Source: Rachycentron canadum (taxonomy: Eukaryota; Chordata; Actinopteri; Carangiformes; Rachycentridae). Taken from it: a stretch of 64,000 nt of DNA. The translations under genes were made by a program, and so were the position numbers. The notes beneath the pieces were generated by a model, which ran no database searches, was not told where the DNA came from, and saw nothing but the letters and a program-made list of their open reading frames with translations. The stretch is from positions 14,096,207 to 14,160,206 of the forward strand of contig CM076654.1 in NCBI GenBank assembly GCA_038496675.1, in the 5' to 3' direction. Positions 44,230-56,528 of this stretch are shown in pieces; positions within the stretch are counted from its first letter, which is position 1; each line of letters begins with the position of its first letter.

Positions 44230-46902
44230 GCCTTGGATGACACTGAGGCTGTTTCATGGGAAGAGGCAGGTGTTAACAGCCAGCACAAATCACATCCTTG
44301 TGCGGCTCGCTGCAGCACAAGGATTCCCTTATTAGCATTCCCTTATGTTTCTTTTATATCATCAGCATGGCTACAGTATCAATACATCTGCCACCTATAA
44401 AATGTCTTAGACTTGTATTGCAAAGTGTATTGTAAAGGTTGCTAAGGTTTTTCCATAGGAAAAACATTATATCAGAGATCATCATTCATGTTAGACCTCT
44501 CTAAGGCTGCTGGTCTATACATCGGTGAGTCAGAATTGTTCAAAACATACACATGCATTGCATTACTAAAACAACAAGAAATAGCAATTATGCAAGTTCA
44601 TTTATATCCATCTATTCATCCACTATAACTGAAGAAAGTCCCAAGTCTTCTGAAAGGTGAAAAGGAAACAGGAGTGATACTCGCCGATGGGTGCTAAGTT
44701 CCTCAAGTGACTGTAACTGAGAAGGCTACACTGGAGATCCTGTGCACAAGGAAAAGGGCAAAGGCGGTAATAATGCTGCATCGACCAAGAACTTGTTGGA
44801 GTAAACAGGTCAAACCAGATAAAAACGGGCAAAAAACACAGCCACATATCTTTGCCAGTCAGAACAGAGACTCTTCACAACAGGTTGACAAGATAAAGAC
44901 AAAAAGACACTAACAAACAATATTAGAAAGTGTATATTCGAAAAGAGACTAAACTGTATGATAAGCAGATACTCCCACATAAGGATATATGGTGCTTTTC
45001 TGATGAGTCATCCTCAGTCGCTGTGACAGGTAAACAAATGCCTGATATAGTGTATTTCCAGAGGTGGCGATGAAGATCAAATAAAAAGCCTGCTTGTATT
45101 TTAGCAGCCGATCGTTGGTGTTGCGAGTCTCAGGCCTGCAGAGTGGAGCTGTTGCTGCTGGTGTCTGGGCTGTGCTGTCTCTAATGGCTGTGACATTTCT
45201 CAGCAGCTCCTCCTGACTCCACTGCACTGCTGTCGATGGGGCGTGTGACTCACACGCCATACCGTGAGCGCTCCAGTCCGCACCCAGTGAACTCTCACTC
45301 TCTGTACACTCACTGTCAAACCACACCACACACATACATTACTGCCCCCCCCCACGCCCACTCCCTCCCCCTCACCCCTACATACTGATGCTCCCACTCA
45401 GACGGCAGGCACACCCAGACTTTCTGCACGACCACCTCAACATCCACAGGCTCCAGACCACTGCTGACGCACAGAGAGCTGAGACCAATACTCTTAAAAC
45501 AATATGCCACTAAATACATCTCTTTTCAGAAAGATTGGAGTAGAAACAAATGGCACTGATGTGAGAGGCAGACAAGAGTCTGATCCAATTTATAACAACG
45601 ACTTGATACGTAGGCTATGACTCAGTGTTGAGTCATCAAGGTGAAGCATCTAAACTCAACCTCGCATCACAAAAGACAAGCCTGACCCATGACAGCGAGA
45701 AACACAAATAACTCAGGGTTAGAGCTCATGAGCAACACAGGATTCAACAGCCAGGATTCCTGTTGATGTTATGGATGGAATAGTTTTGAGTTTGCTTTAT
45801 CTAAAATACCAACACTGTCAACTTTTAAACTTTAAACTTGTGTCTGTAATGTACATGAGCAGCCTCCAGAGGGAAATATTCATGGGCCACACAGGAGAGC
45901 ACTATCTTAAACCTCAAAGGAATCGATCTCTGTCTGCAGCTCATGGTTGCATTCATCTCCTGTTCACCATTCCTGTGATGCTGTTGGACTAATGCTGCAT
46001 CTCCCTGCTGCTATACAACACTTTACCCTCTCTTTGCACCCTTTGATGTTTTTCATCATGATGCCAGCAGAAGAAAAATATCAGACTCCATGACCATATG
46101 CATTTCTTCAACACAAACACCACAGAGGTGATCACATTCATTTCAGTCTGTCGACAAGTTAATGAGACCGTGTTGTACACTACAACTGCAGAGCTGATAT
46201 TATCATTGTAATAAAATGAGTTTCAATATCAAAGGGAGGATGATGCAAAGCTGCTGGATTTAGTGATTATCCTCACGAGGAATACATAAAACATGCACTA
46301 AACTGTTGTGTGATGAGTGTGGATCACATTAGGAGCTGTGCAAAATCTGCATGCATACACCAGACCAGATACAGAGCAAAGAGGCCTGGCTTTTCTATTA
46401 GCAGCAATATTACTGCATGTTAAGCACAACCACAGCAAACAGTGTAAGTAGTGCACGTTTCAGAAACCCATTATGAGTTTGTGAGGCTGAAACAAGACGA
46501 ACATTCTTACCTTTGAACTCAAGGAGTGGTCGAAAATGCGGGTAGAGATGTAGTGTTGCATTCCCCTGTGAGAAAGGAAAAAAGACAAAGTGAGAAATAA
46601 CCTGATGAGACAAATATTAATCTGCAGCTTTCCCTGGGCTCCCAATCCTCTAAAACAGAGTCCTCTCTCTTCTAAGTACTTTGCACTCAGTCTTGTGCTG
46701 CAGCTCAGGACGCCCGCTTTAAGCTCTTCCTGTATATACGAGATAATCCTTCCACTCTGCAGTCCTGCTCTGCAAATATATAATTCTTCTTCATCACCTT
46801 CACCACACCAGGATATAAACAGAGAGGCAGCAGGAAAGGATGAGAGAAGAAGACAGAGAGACAGGTGTCTCCTGAGCCTGTTTATATGCTGCAAAGATGC
46901 CT

Positions 46903-46935
<33 letters not shown>

Positions 46936-49900
46936 TATACAACAAATCCCCTCACTGGAGCAGCATACAGAATGAGAAATCACCACTGACTGAGGGAGTG
47001 CCTTCCATGCACCCTGACATCCAACATATCGCTTCATCAACCTTTATGACTGGCTGCAGCCTTGCTTCCCATTAGTGAAGTTAAAAATTCAAAACATCCC
47101 TCATCCAAAAACCTGAGAAGTGCTGTCTGAATATAAAACACTGTTAGTTTACACAAACTGATTAGATAAGTTTGAAAGCAGAAAAGTGGAGCATGAAACT
47201 CAAAGCTGGTTGTAGGAGCCATGTTGGTTCTTTTCAACTTCCTCTGTGACAGTGCTGGAAATGTTGGCTGTTTTCATGCTGTTCTTACCGTCAATGATTC
47301 TCTTTTGCGACCACTGGTGATGAATGTAAATCCCTGCGTTTCAATGGCGACCCCTGTTTTCTGTATATGCTCTTCAACATACCTAAAATGACAACAGTGG
47401 ACAGCCAATGCATCAAAAACATTTATCTTTAATATTGCCTTTCTATATATTATTATCTCTTATTTTGTTATTGCTACAGCTAAACATTATTAAATTAAAT
47501 TTTAAATGTTTTTAAATTGTTAAAAACACTCTTCATTCATCCTCAGCAGAGGGGGGGACTTAAGTCTGACTCAAGCCTGACTTAAGTCACAACTTTGAGG
47601 AGTTGAAAGCTGCTTGACCAGCACTAACAGACTTGACTTTGATTTGGTATTTATGACTTCAGACTTGATTTAGACTTGAGACAGATGACCTGAATGGGCT
47701 TGACTTGAATACTTGCAATTTTCTAGTTACTATGTTAGATATGTTACATTTTGTTTTTGTGACTGGGAAATCCCAGTGTGATGCTCACAAAGCAGCTGTC
47801 ATGGAGAGGGGTTGACTTCAACATGTGAGAAAATAATACAAAAAAAAAAAACAAAAAAAAAAACTAGAAAGGCACTCAGTAGAGCTCATGCCTCCTCCAA
47901 GGCCAAACAATCCTAGAAAGTGTTGAAAAAAAGTTCCCTATTTGCCCCTTTCCTTCACCAAATTTGGTGTAAATCAGTTCTGCACTTTTTCTAACAAATA
48001 CACAGACTTAGGTGAAAACATATCATCCTTGACAGAGATAAGAATAATAATCAGGCTTTTCCTGCTTGTTTCTCCCCAGAGTAACTTGGGACTTGCTTGA
48101 GACTTGTACATTTCTGACTTCAACCTCTGTTCCAGTTTGTGAACCTGTGATCGCTGGTGTATTCCTAAAATAACAGCAGGAGGCTAAACAACAGAGCACA
48201 CAACACACTGTAAAATCTATTTAAAATGTACAGTAAGCCAGAAAAAACAAACTTGCATGCTCTTCTCAAATCCAACAGTTCTCTTAATGCTAATTGTGAG
48301 AACTGTTAAGACTAGTATCTGTAATATTTGAATAAGATGACAGTAATAGAGCCTGTTTTCTCTTTCAGTATTTTACAAATGATAACCCTAGCAATGAAAA
48401 CTAGTCCCTCATCTCAAGAAACCACTTCTATTTCACCAACCAATAAACATCGCACTGTCGCAACAGCTCTGGACATAACTAATATTTACATTTCTGTTTA
48501 CTGTCACACAACCTGCACAACTTCTTGCTACGAATATCTCCAGAACCCAGATAGATCTCCCCCAAGTCCAAAATATGTGAGGTCAGTGACAGTTGACTGA
48601 TATCTGTGCTCCTAATAGAAACACATTCATTAATTAGTTGAGGGTCAGATTTTGAACAATAATTAGGTAAGGTAATTTTCTCCCCTATTTATTTTATATC
48701 TTGGTTCTGAAATAAGTTTAAGGTTAAGTTTTGGTTAAAAACTGGCATGTGAAGTGACAAACTTATTATATATAAAATTATTTGTCTTAGCCTGTCAACT
48801 TTGTAAATCCTACAAATATCATCTCCTGTGACAAAACTGCTGTTTTTAAACCACAAAGCACTTTGTAAAAGCATTGTGGGATTACACTCTCATCCAGAGG
48901 CAGTGTTGAGGATCTTGAAACATTAGGGATTTAAGTGCACCACTTTGAAGTTATTTCAGAATAATTAAAAAAAAAAAAAAGATGTGAGACCCGTCTCCAT
49001 CATTAAACAAAGATGGGAGTAGGACCTGGCTAAGAACATGACAGACAAAACTTTAGATAGTACATTAAAACCAGTCCACACCTCCTCTCTGTGTGCAAGG
49101 CTGGGTTACTCCAGAGTAAAATACTGTTTTGGGCAGACTGGACTAAGATCCCATCTTTACATCTTCATACTTTCTGCTACTGCCCCAACTGAGCAATTTA
49201 CTGAACTTCTGTGTTTAAGATACTTTCAGAGTATCCTTGAAGTCACTACAGACCCCTGTGCTAATATAGTTGCTCTGGGAGAACCCTCTGATATCTATTC
49301 TATTTTTTTATTTTTTATATTTCTGTCTAATCCTCCTGAAAAAGAAAGACTCATATCCTCCAAATCATGCACAGGATCAAGAACATTTTCTATCATGTGA
49401 GGTTTGAGACACTGTGCTCCACTGAGAAGCTCTGATATGTAGGCTCTCTTTCACAACACATAATCAAAAAACACAAAATGATTACAATTTGATTTTGACT
49501 CATTCAGCTTTGTTATTATCTTTATTTTCAGCAGCAGTAGTAAAACCTTCAGAAAAAAATAAAAGGCTTTACAACGATGAAGCAGTTATATACTAGACTG
49601 TGTGATTCTTAGTGAATTAACTAGCTTCCTGTCACCAAACTCCTTTAACCATGGAGCATGTGATGGTAAGGCAGTGGCATGGTCATAAAAACATAAGATA
49701 TATTACCAGTTAATGAAGGAGCTCTTCCCTGCAGAGTGGTTACCCATTATCATCACAATGATTTTCTTTCTGGGAGGCAGGAGGCGGACTCCGAGACTAC
49801 TGGCGATCTTCACCAGGCCTGAAAACACACACAAACACACGTAGAGTCATCACAACTGTAACACTTTCAACTGGTCTTAACTCACTTAAAAGTTGGAAAA

Positions 49901-52770
49901 CAGAGACAATGTCGTTCAGATGTACAGTGCTGCTTGAAAGTATGTGAACCATTTGAGCAGTTTAGATGTTTCTGTTGTTTTACCATGATTTTCTTATTTC
50001 ATCATCACCAGTTTTAATGTATGAAATGTCAGATATATGTTTATCAATTGCATGTACTTGTTTAGTGGGACTTGTTTAAGTAGCTCAAAAACTACATGAA
50101 GTCAAGCAGGTAACAGACTCAGGTAACACATTTGGGTGCTTAATTCATCATTTAAACAGACCAATGAAATGAGACATCCTTGGGAAAAGGTTTTGCCTGA
50201 ACTAATTAAAAGAGAGAGGAAACCAACCAAACCACTGTGGTCCCATATAAAATCAACAATGCCCAGAGCAAAGGAGATATCTGAGGACCTGAAGAAGAGG
50301 GCAGTGACAGCCCATCAGTCTGGGGAGGGCTATAAGACCATCCCCAAAAGAGTCCAGCTCCATCCATCCATTGTAAGACAAATAATTTACAAATGGAGGG
50401 TCTTTAACATGACAGCAACTCTGCCTAGAAGTGGACGCCCATCAAAACTATCACCCAGAAGCACGAGAAAAATAATAAATCAGATAAAGGCCAACCCACA
50501 CATCACCTCTAGAGAATTGCAGACCTCTCTGGTAGCATCTGGGACAAATGTGCATGTGTCTACAATCAGATGAAAATTGAATAGCCATGACATTCATGGG
50601 AGGGTTGCTAGAAGTAAGCCTCTGCTCTCAAAAAAGAACAAAGCTGCCCGTTTCAACTTTGCCAGAGAGCATTTGGACAAACCAGAGGCCTTCTGGACGT
50701 CCATTCTCTGGACAGACGAGTCCAAAATAGAATTTTTGGTCACAATCAAAACCAACATGTTTAGAGAAAAGCCAACACTGCATATAAAGAAAAGAACCTC
50801 CTCCTTACAGTGAAGCATGGTGGTGGAAATGTGAAAGTCTGGGGCTGCTTTTCTGCTTCTGGACCCTTTATCCAAGGAACCATGAATTCTCCGGCATATC
50901 GACAAATTCTTGACCAGAATCTCCTGCCATCAGTCAGAGAGTTGAAGCTGGGACCAAAATGGATTATGCAACAAGACAATGACCCAAAGCGTTTCAGCAC
51001 AACTACAAAGGAATGTCTTCAGAGAAAGAGGATTCGTACTCTGAATTGGCCCAGTCAAAGTCCAGACCTTAATCCAAATGAAATGTTGTGGCGAGACCTG
51101 AAGAAGTTGGTACATTCCAGATGTCCCTCCAACCTCTCTCAACTGTTCTGCAAGGAGGAGTGGGAAAAAATCTCCATAAGCAGATGCGAGAGACTAGTTA
51201 GTGGTTGCAGAAGACGTTTGATTGAAGTAATGGCTGCAAAAGGAGGAGCCACAAGCTACTAATACAAGGGTTCACATACTTTTTCACATGTTAAATTTTC
51301 AGTTTTTGTGAAATAAACCACCTTTGTTGAATTAAATAATGAAAATTTATCTCTTTTTTTGTGTCCAGTATTTGGAATGTGTGCTTTACAAATTTGGATG
51401 TATGTGTAATGAGGTTATTTTATTGTTTGTTTTTTTTTTCATACAAAAACAGTGACCATTTTGTAGTGAATTAATTCCAATTAGCTGTTCTTATACCTAA
51501 GGAGTCCTCGAGTCAGTGCAGAGCCGGTTTGTTTACAGGCGAGGACAAAATTAAATATGTATGACGAGTAAAGTCTCTGATAATATCAACATGGGTTAGA
51601 AATGAGTTTTTCCTTTCAAACAAACAGGGCTGCCAGGTTCCGGCCTCTCAACATGAGAGACTTTGAGACTTTTTTTTAGTCATGTATCTTTGTTAAAGGA
51701 CTATCTTTGAGCTTTGGACTTTAGGTCAGACAAAATAAAACAATTAAAGATAAAGTTCACTTTGGCCTCTGGAAAAATGTAATGGGAACTGATTCTTTGA
51801 AAAATATGATCTGCAGATTAATCAACAATGGAAATAATTGATAGCTCTAAAATATAGTTTAGTTTATTAGGCTTCTTAGTTTCTAAATCACTTTAGTTTG
51901 TTCGATTAAACTGTGAGAAAATAATGAAAAGTAGAAAAGGTGTTATAAGGGGAGAAAAGTTCAAATCTACTCTGAACTTTTACTTTGTCTTTTTCACATT
52001 GTCTCATTTTCTTTGAATCCACAACAATTTTTTTGTTGTTGCTGTGTCTCAGAAAAATACTGTAATAACCAGGACACAACACATGGTTTGGCTCCTCCCT
52101 ATAGTGTTGCAGCAGCAAAGTCTGCACATAACAACACAACTCAATATTCAAAACAACTGCAATGACATGGTGCAGCTGGAACATGACAACAGAAAGGTTT
52201 TAAATGACGACAAAGAAAGGAAAACTTTCAGTCTTGCTCCTGTGAAGAAGAAACATGGAGGCTTTAGCTTTTGCTTGTCTGTGACTCATTATCTCACAAT
52301 CGGCCCATTACAGAGTCACTGTGGAGGAAAGCGGCTGCAAAGCAGGACCATGAAAGGAGACACTTGTCTGGGTCAGTATCAGCCTCGTTTGTGGCTCCTC
52401 TGCGGCTCCGGAGCCGCAGAGGAGCCACACCAGTGTCCGGTGTCATGGGTTTGACACCGACGAACAGCTGCTGCTCTCGTCCTGCAGCTTCACAGGTCAA
52501 AGACACCGCAAACTTCAGTCACACCGACTCACCACTGAGCCACACAACATCACAACTGTGTGGCACAAGCGTGTGCATGTTTCTGCTTCGTGCTCCTGAC
52601 TCAGCTGCAACCTCGACTCGTCTAAACCGGGCGTATTGATTATTGATTGATCATTTACCGTTTTCGTTGTCGACATACAAACTGTGACATTCCCTCAGTA
52701 TCCTCTCACTGGGTGTGGTGATCGCTGACTCCAGGGGATTTGCCACAGACCGGGGCTTTCTGCTCGACAT
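40694..52770 (-). CDS. EHD/dynamin-like GTPase with two C-terminal membrane segments (uncharacterised)
   Basis: I cannot name this gene. Twelve exons on the minus strand, in transcript order: 52770-52659, 49818-49707, 47382-47289, 46565-46511, 43485-43345, 43265-43105, 42999-42901, 42264-42119, 41971-41800, 41667-41555, 41099-41012, 40747-40694. All are GT-AG and join in frame to 448 residues. The G1 P-loop is GNHSAGKSS at 63-71, G3 is DTPG at 149-152, and G4 is SKAD at 213-216 (usual N/TKxD). FDVNSAITWLGEQADLIFVF after G3 recalls the EHD/sarcalumenin branch of dynamin-type GTPases. Hydrophobic segments are at about 322-341 and 380-400, then a 45-residue tail rich in Lys ending AAEYDL. There is no EH domain, PH domain or GED as in classical members. 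The layout resembles membrane-anchored dynamin relatives such as atlastins and mitofusins, though shorter. A membrane-remodelling role is inference. Confidence 0.88.
43486..46510. other. GTPase gene intron 4
   Basis: A 3.0 kb intron on the minus-strand gene. It contains a C run at 44041-44051, a long CA tract at 44093-44227 and otherwise unremarkable AT-rich sequence. Open frames of 60-130 codons here show no recognisable protein. Confidence 0.6.
44093..44227. repeat. (CA)n/(CAGA)n microsatellite
   Basis: About 135 bases of CA with CAGA interruptions in the left half and a pure CA run at the right end. Confidence 0.9.
46905..46934. repeat. (GT)n microsatellite
   Basis: Fifteen GT dinucleotides in an intron of the GTPase gene. 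Confidence 0.85.
47549..47715. repeat. Degenerate GACTT(G)-rich dispersed repeat
   Basis: The motif GACTTGA/GACTTAAG and its variants recur many times (GACTTAAGTC, GACTTGATTT, GACTTGAGAC, GACTTGAA). A second patch with the same motif follows at about 48080-48125. GACTTG-rich arrays of this sort are a common interspersed repeat in fish genomes, from memory. Confidence 0.5.
47868..48005. mobile_element. Dispersed teleost repeat fragment (probably LINE-derived)
   Basis: GGCACTCAGTAGAGCTCATG, followed by CCTCCTCCAAGGCCAAACAA, and the later CACCAAATTTGGTGTAAATC belong to a repeat that I recall as common in fish, with a conserved order of these blocks. It splits the GACTTG-rich repeat into two parts, suggesting a nested insertion. 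Class assignment is uncertain. Confidence 0.5.
49923..51290 (+). mobile_element. Decayed Tc1/mariner-type DNA transposon
   Basis: The element starts after a TA at 49923 with CAGTGCTGCTTGAAAGTATG. Near its right end, 51269-51290, the inverse GGTTCACATACTTTTTCACA appears, so inverted repeats flank a transposase remnant. It lies in the opposite orientation to the host gene, inside intron 1 of the GTPase gene. A longer outer right repeat, as in IR/DR-type elements, is not evident, so the 3' end may be truncated. Confidence 0.85.
50259..51262 (+). pseudogene. Tc1-type transposase, broken
   Basis: The N-terminal helix-turn-helix region (KKRAVTAHQSGEGYKTIPKR, GRPSKLSPRSTRKI) reads from 50259 to a premature TGA at 50571-50573. 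The same frame then resumes with the start of the catalytic domain (FWTSILWTDESK) until a frameshift between about 50740 and 50813. A third segment, 50810-51262, carries HGGGNVKVWGCFS, QQDNDPK and PDLNPNEMLW. The three acidic catalytic positions of the DDE family can be seen, but they are spread over two frames, so no active enzyme is made. It is best read as a dead copy of a cut-and-paste element. Confidence 0.88.
52390..52429. repeat. Perfect 40-base GC-rich palindrome
   Basis: Two 20-base halves (TGTGGCTCCTCTGCGGCTCC and its exact reverse complement) meet without a spacer. It lies in intron 1 of the GTPase gene, 230 bases past exon 1 in transcript order. GC content is much higher than its surroundings. 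Confidence 0.92.
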
Positions 52771-55700
52771 TGTGCACCCAGCCGCCAGCCGCCTGTCTGC
52801 TGCTCCCTAACCCACCGGGGGGAAGAGTTTCAGGGTTGCACACAGACTCTCCTGTGCGGATGAAGCGCCCCCCTGCGGCCAAAGGCTGGTGGGACAACAA
52901 CCAGGGACAAATTGATCAGGATCATCAGGAAATCTGCTTTTTAAAGAAAACAGGACCTGACTAAAATACACTACAAGCAAATTTGAAACAAATTAGGCTT
53001 TGTCCTCTGGCCTGTAGCAAATATCACGATATAAAAAATATGAATTATCAATTAATTCATTGACTAATGCTGCTACCCAAATAAACTAGGCTTCAAAAAA
53101 GCAGCAGGTAAAATAAGCTTCTCATTACAGAGCAGATTCAGGTTGTCAGGTTTATATTCAAATTGTATATAAACAATAGAAACTTATTTTTATATGGCAC
53201 AAGTAAATAACATAGGACTACCTTTCATATGTATACATATTATAACTGACATTCCATGTAGTATTTCAAATTTATCTTATTCTATTTGTTTTTCATTATT
53301 ATTTATTATTTTATTATTTTATTTCTTATTACATTTGAAAATTAGGCAGGAATCAATAAGACAAGAATTATCTTGTCTAATTTTATTTTATCTGATCTTT
53401 TCTTATCTTAGCAAACACATTATGATGCACACCACCCCAGTACATCAACAGTACATCAAATAATTATGTGTGTGGATAATAAGTGATGGATACGTCAATG
53501 GATCAATAATTGAAGTACAATAATATAACACACATTATTCTAAAACTGTTCATTCTGCAGGAAGAGCACTTTTACCTTTGCTACTATATATATATTTTTA
53601 TGTTGATATTATGCTATATTGTGCCTTTACTCATGAATACAGGACTTTAACTGTATTCTGTTTTTAGACTGTGGTGTTGCTGGATCTGAGCACCTCTTTC
53701 TCCATTGATGCAAACCAGCATAAAATAGAAATACTCCAAGCACAAATACTTTAAATTGTACTTCAGTACAGTTTTTGAAAACAGTATCTGAAAAGTCATG
53801 GATGCTCTGATCTTCTTTGAAAATATGCCCAAAGTAAATTTTAGCCCGTGTTTATGCTGTTTTTACATGGTACAGAGTTCTTAGGTCATTTACTTCAGTC
53901 ATTTAACACCATAACACAAACCTTGCTAGCAACATTTTACAGAAATACAGAACATTAAATATGTCTCAAGTAACAAAACCAAAAGAAAATTCAGCAAAAT
54001 GGTGCTAAATTATTTAATTATTGGATTATACTGTATTAACCTTTTGCCTAATGCAATATTTTAAAGTTGTAGATCGACAAGATGGAGCTAACTTTATTAC
54101 CTGATAGAAAAGGTTTACATACTTGTAATTTTGTCTGTCAGAACAACCTTTTTTTTCTTCTTTTGTTTGATGTTACATCCAACTGTATTTTTATTTGGAC
54201 TGAGAGTTATGAATCACACAGCATTCCCAGAGATTCAACAACTATTGTCACATGAGTGTTGGTTTCGCCTGCTCTGTGAAGCAGCTCTAGGATATGTGTA
54301 CAGATGACTTCCTCACTACACCCTGTCTGCTGTTTTCCTTGAAAATAACAAGGGTGGATTTTCAATTTAATGCTTAAATGGCCAAATGATGAAGTGAGCA
54401 AACCCACAGACTCTCACAGGACTAAAAGTTTTTGTCTAACAATCTACTCAAGTGTTCTACTCAACTATCGAAGTGACTGAATAATGTTATAAAACCATGG
54501 TAAGGAGTAAAATGCATTCATTTTTATAATGTTTCCAGTTATAAATCAATTTCTACTTTCAACTTATTACAAATAAATTTGATTTGAAAGAACTGAAAAA
54601 TAAGCTATTGATACATATTGTTAATACTTTTCTAAATATGATAATAACTAATTTTCCAGCAATCACAATATATTACACAAGTAATCTTACACTTAAAAAA
54701 ACGGATTGTCCAAAGAATATCAGATCAATTCGGAGTCATATTCTTCAATTTTAGACAACAAAGGGTAAATATTAGTTGAGTATTTGGGTCAGCAATCCCT
54801 CCATTGCCCAGGGACAAGCATCAGCACCATGAAGGAATGTACTTTTAAGAGTCTCCCCCCTCCAAGCTGAGATCATATGCTACACCTTAAGACAAGTTGT
54901 CATTATGTAACTCATTCGACTGAAGTGGAACATCCATTATATATGGTTTATTCAACCAATATTTCACGGCACCTTCCAAGATGGACCTCAAAGAGGGATC
55001 TGCACAATCCAGGAAAGAGGTAAAATCCAGCATCGAATTGCATTTACACGATGAATAAAGTGTAAATCAAACTTGATCATACTTCACTTGGGGTGTGGGA
55101 CTGTTGATCACAGCAAGACAACATCCATATCCACAGTGTTTAATCTTATTTTTGTGGTTCTTCTAGAGTCAATGACAGCAGCTTGTCTGTAAGTGGAACT
55201 TTTTAAAAAAAAAATCAGTTTATAAATCACCACATCAAATCAAATTGTCCGTGGCTGTGCAACAACACACTGTTGTTTTTCATAGAAACGTTTCGATTTG
55301 AATAGTGAATGTTACAAAAGCCCCGATTTGAACTTCAGCCAGTTTGATGTGTTATAATATTTTTTTACTGGGGCAGATCGCTACAAGATAATATTATAGG
55401 CTGTGTGTACGTGAGTCTGAAGCATTCAGCAACAATTTCCTGCTGTGTGTTTATTGTATTCATTACTTTGTTCAGCCTTTCATAATAAAATGCAGTCAAC
55501 ACTGTGTGGAAGCCTTCCTTCAAATTGGCCAAATGCATTGGCTTTATCAGTAATGGGGCCATTAATATTTTACAGATGGCAGAAGCCACTGGTATGAAGA
55601 AGTTTTGGGTTGCCAGGTTGTGAGAAATGGCTCAGGTTGGTGATTATCTTTAATATGATAACGGTGCAGTTATGAATGTTGGCAAATCGTTCATGTTTGT

Positions 55701-56528
55701 TAGTGTCTCCGTTTTCAATCATCCATCCATCAGTCCATTAATTATCAGTACATCCTGGACATGTCCATCACATGGCGGACATATAGGAACAAATGCCCAG
55801 TCACGCTCCTACTATCCATGATCTCTTTTGTTGTAGATATTAACACGCAGATCCACTGGAACAGGCTCGATGATGGGAAAGATTTAGTATACCGCTGGGG
55901 GATGATAAAAACAAAGCTTTAGGTGGCAGTCAACAATGTTATCCACCCTGCAGACATGAAGTAGAGGGAGACAGCCAGCATCACTATGAGCCTGTTCAGT
56001 TGTTGCTGTGCATTCAATTGTTTTATGTCCTTTCACACCAGTGTCGAACACTTTATTGGCATTAACAGGAAAGTTAACAAGTGAAAAGTCAGCTTTTTGT
56101 TTGTGCAGCAGGAGTTTTTACACAAAGCTTCAATGATCAAATACTCACTCCTCCTCCTTCACCACTGTTTGTGACTCTGCGTTCAAGGTTTATGGTTTTT
56201 ATGCCACAATTTCATTTCTGTTGTAAAATACACACAGTTTGCGCTACAGCTTCCCTGGGCTCGGGCAGATGGACTCTCCCCCTTATTGAAGAAGAAAAAT
56301 CGCTCAGTCAGAGGCAGCATTTGGATGCAGGCGCAAATTCCGTGAAATCATGATAAATATAGTAGAATGGCAGATTCGCTCCACCTTCCGCTGACTAATG
56401 CTGACAACAGATCAATTGTATTCATCCTCACGATAAACTCGCCCTCACCAGGTTTATGTTGAGTCCTGTTGGATGGAAACTCTTAAAGTTGTGGGATAAT
56501 CTGCGCTCGGTTTAACGTCAGCGGCAAC
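52771..56528. other. Divergent spacer between the GTPase gene and slc2a11
   Basis: The first 120 bases or so above the GTPase start are GC-rich and probably its promoter. The rest is AT-rich, with T/A-rich low-complexity sequence at about 53270-53400 and no coding exon that I can support. The last few hundred bases before 56529 should hold the slc2a11 promoter and 5' UTR; no TATA box stands out. Confidence 0.5.

Larger units (their letters stand above)
47383..49706. other. GTPase gene intron 2
   Basis: A 2.3 kb intron with two dispersed repeat fragments (entered separately). An open frame of 120 codons at 49038-49400 (+) has no recognisable domain and no support as a gene. Confidence 0.55.

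Noticed and set aside
49038..49400. 120-codon frame on the plus strand in GTPase intron 2
   Set aside because: No domain, no splice context and a length possible by chance; not supported as a gene.
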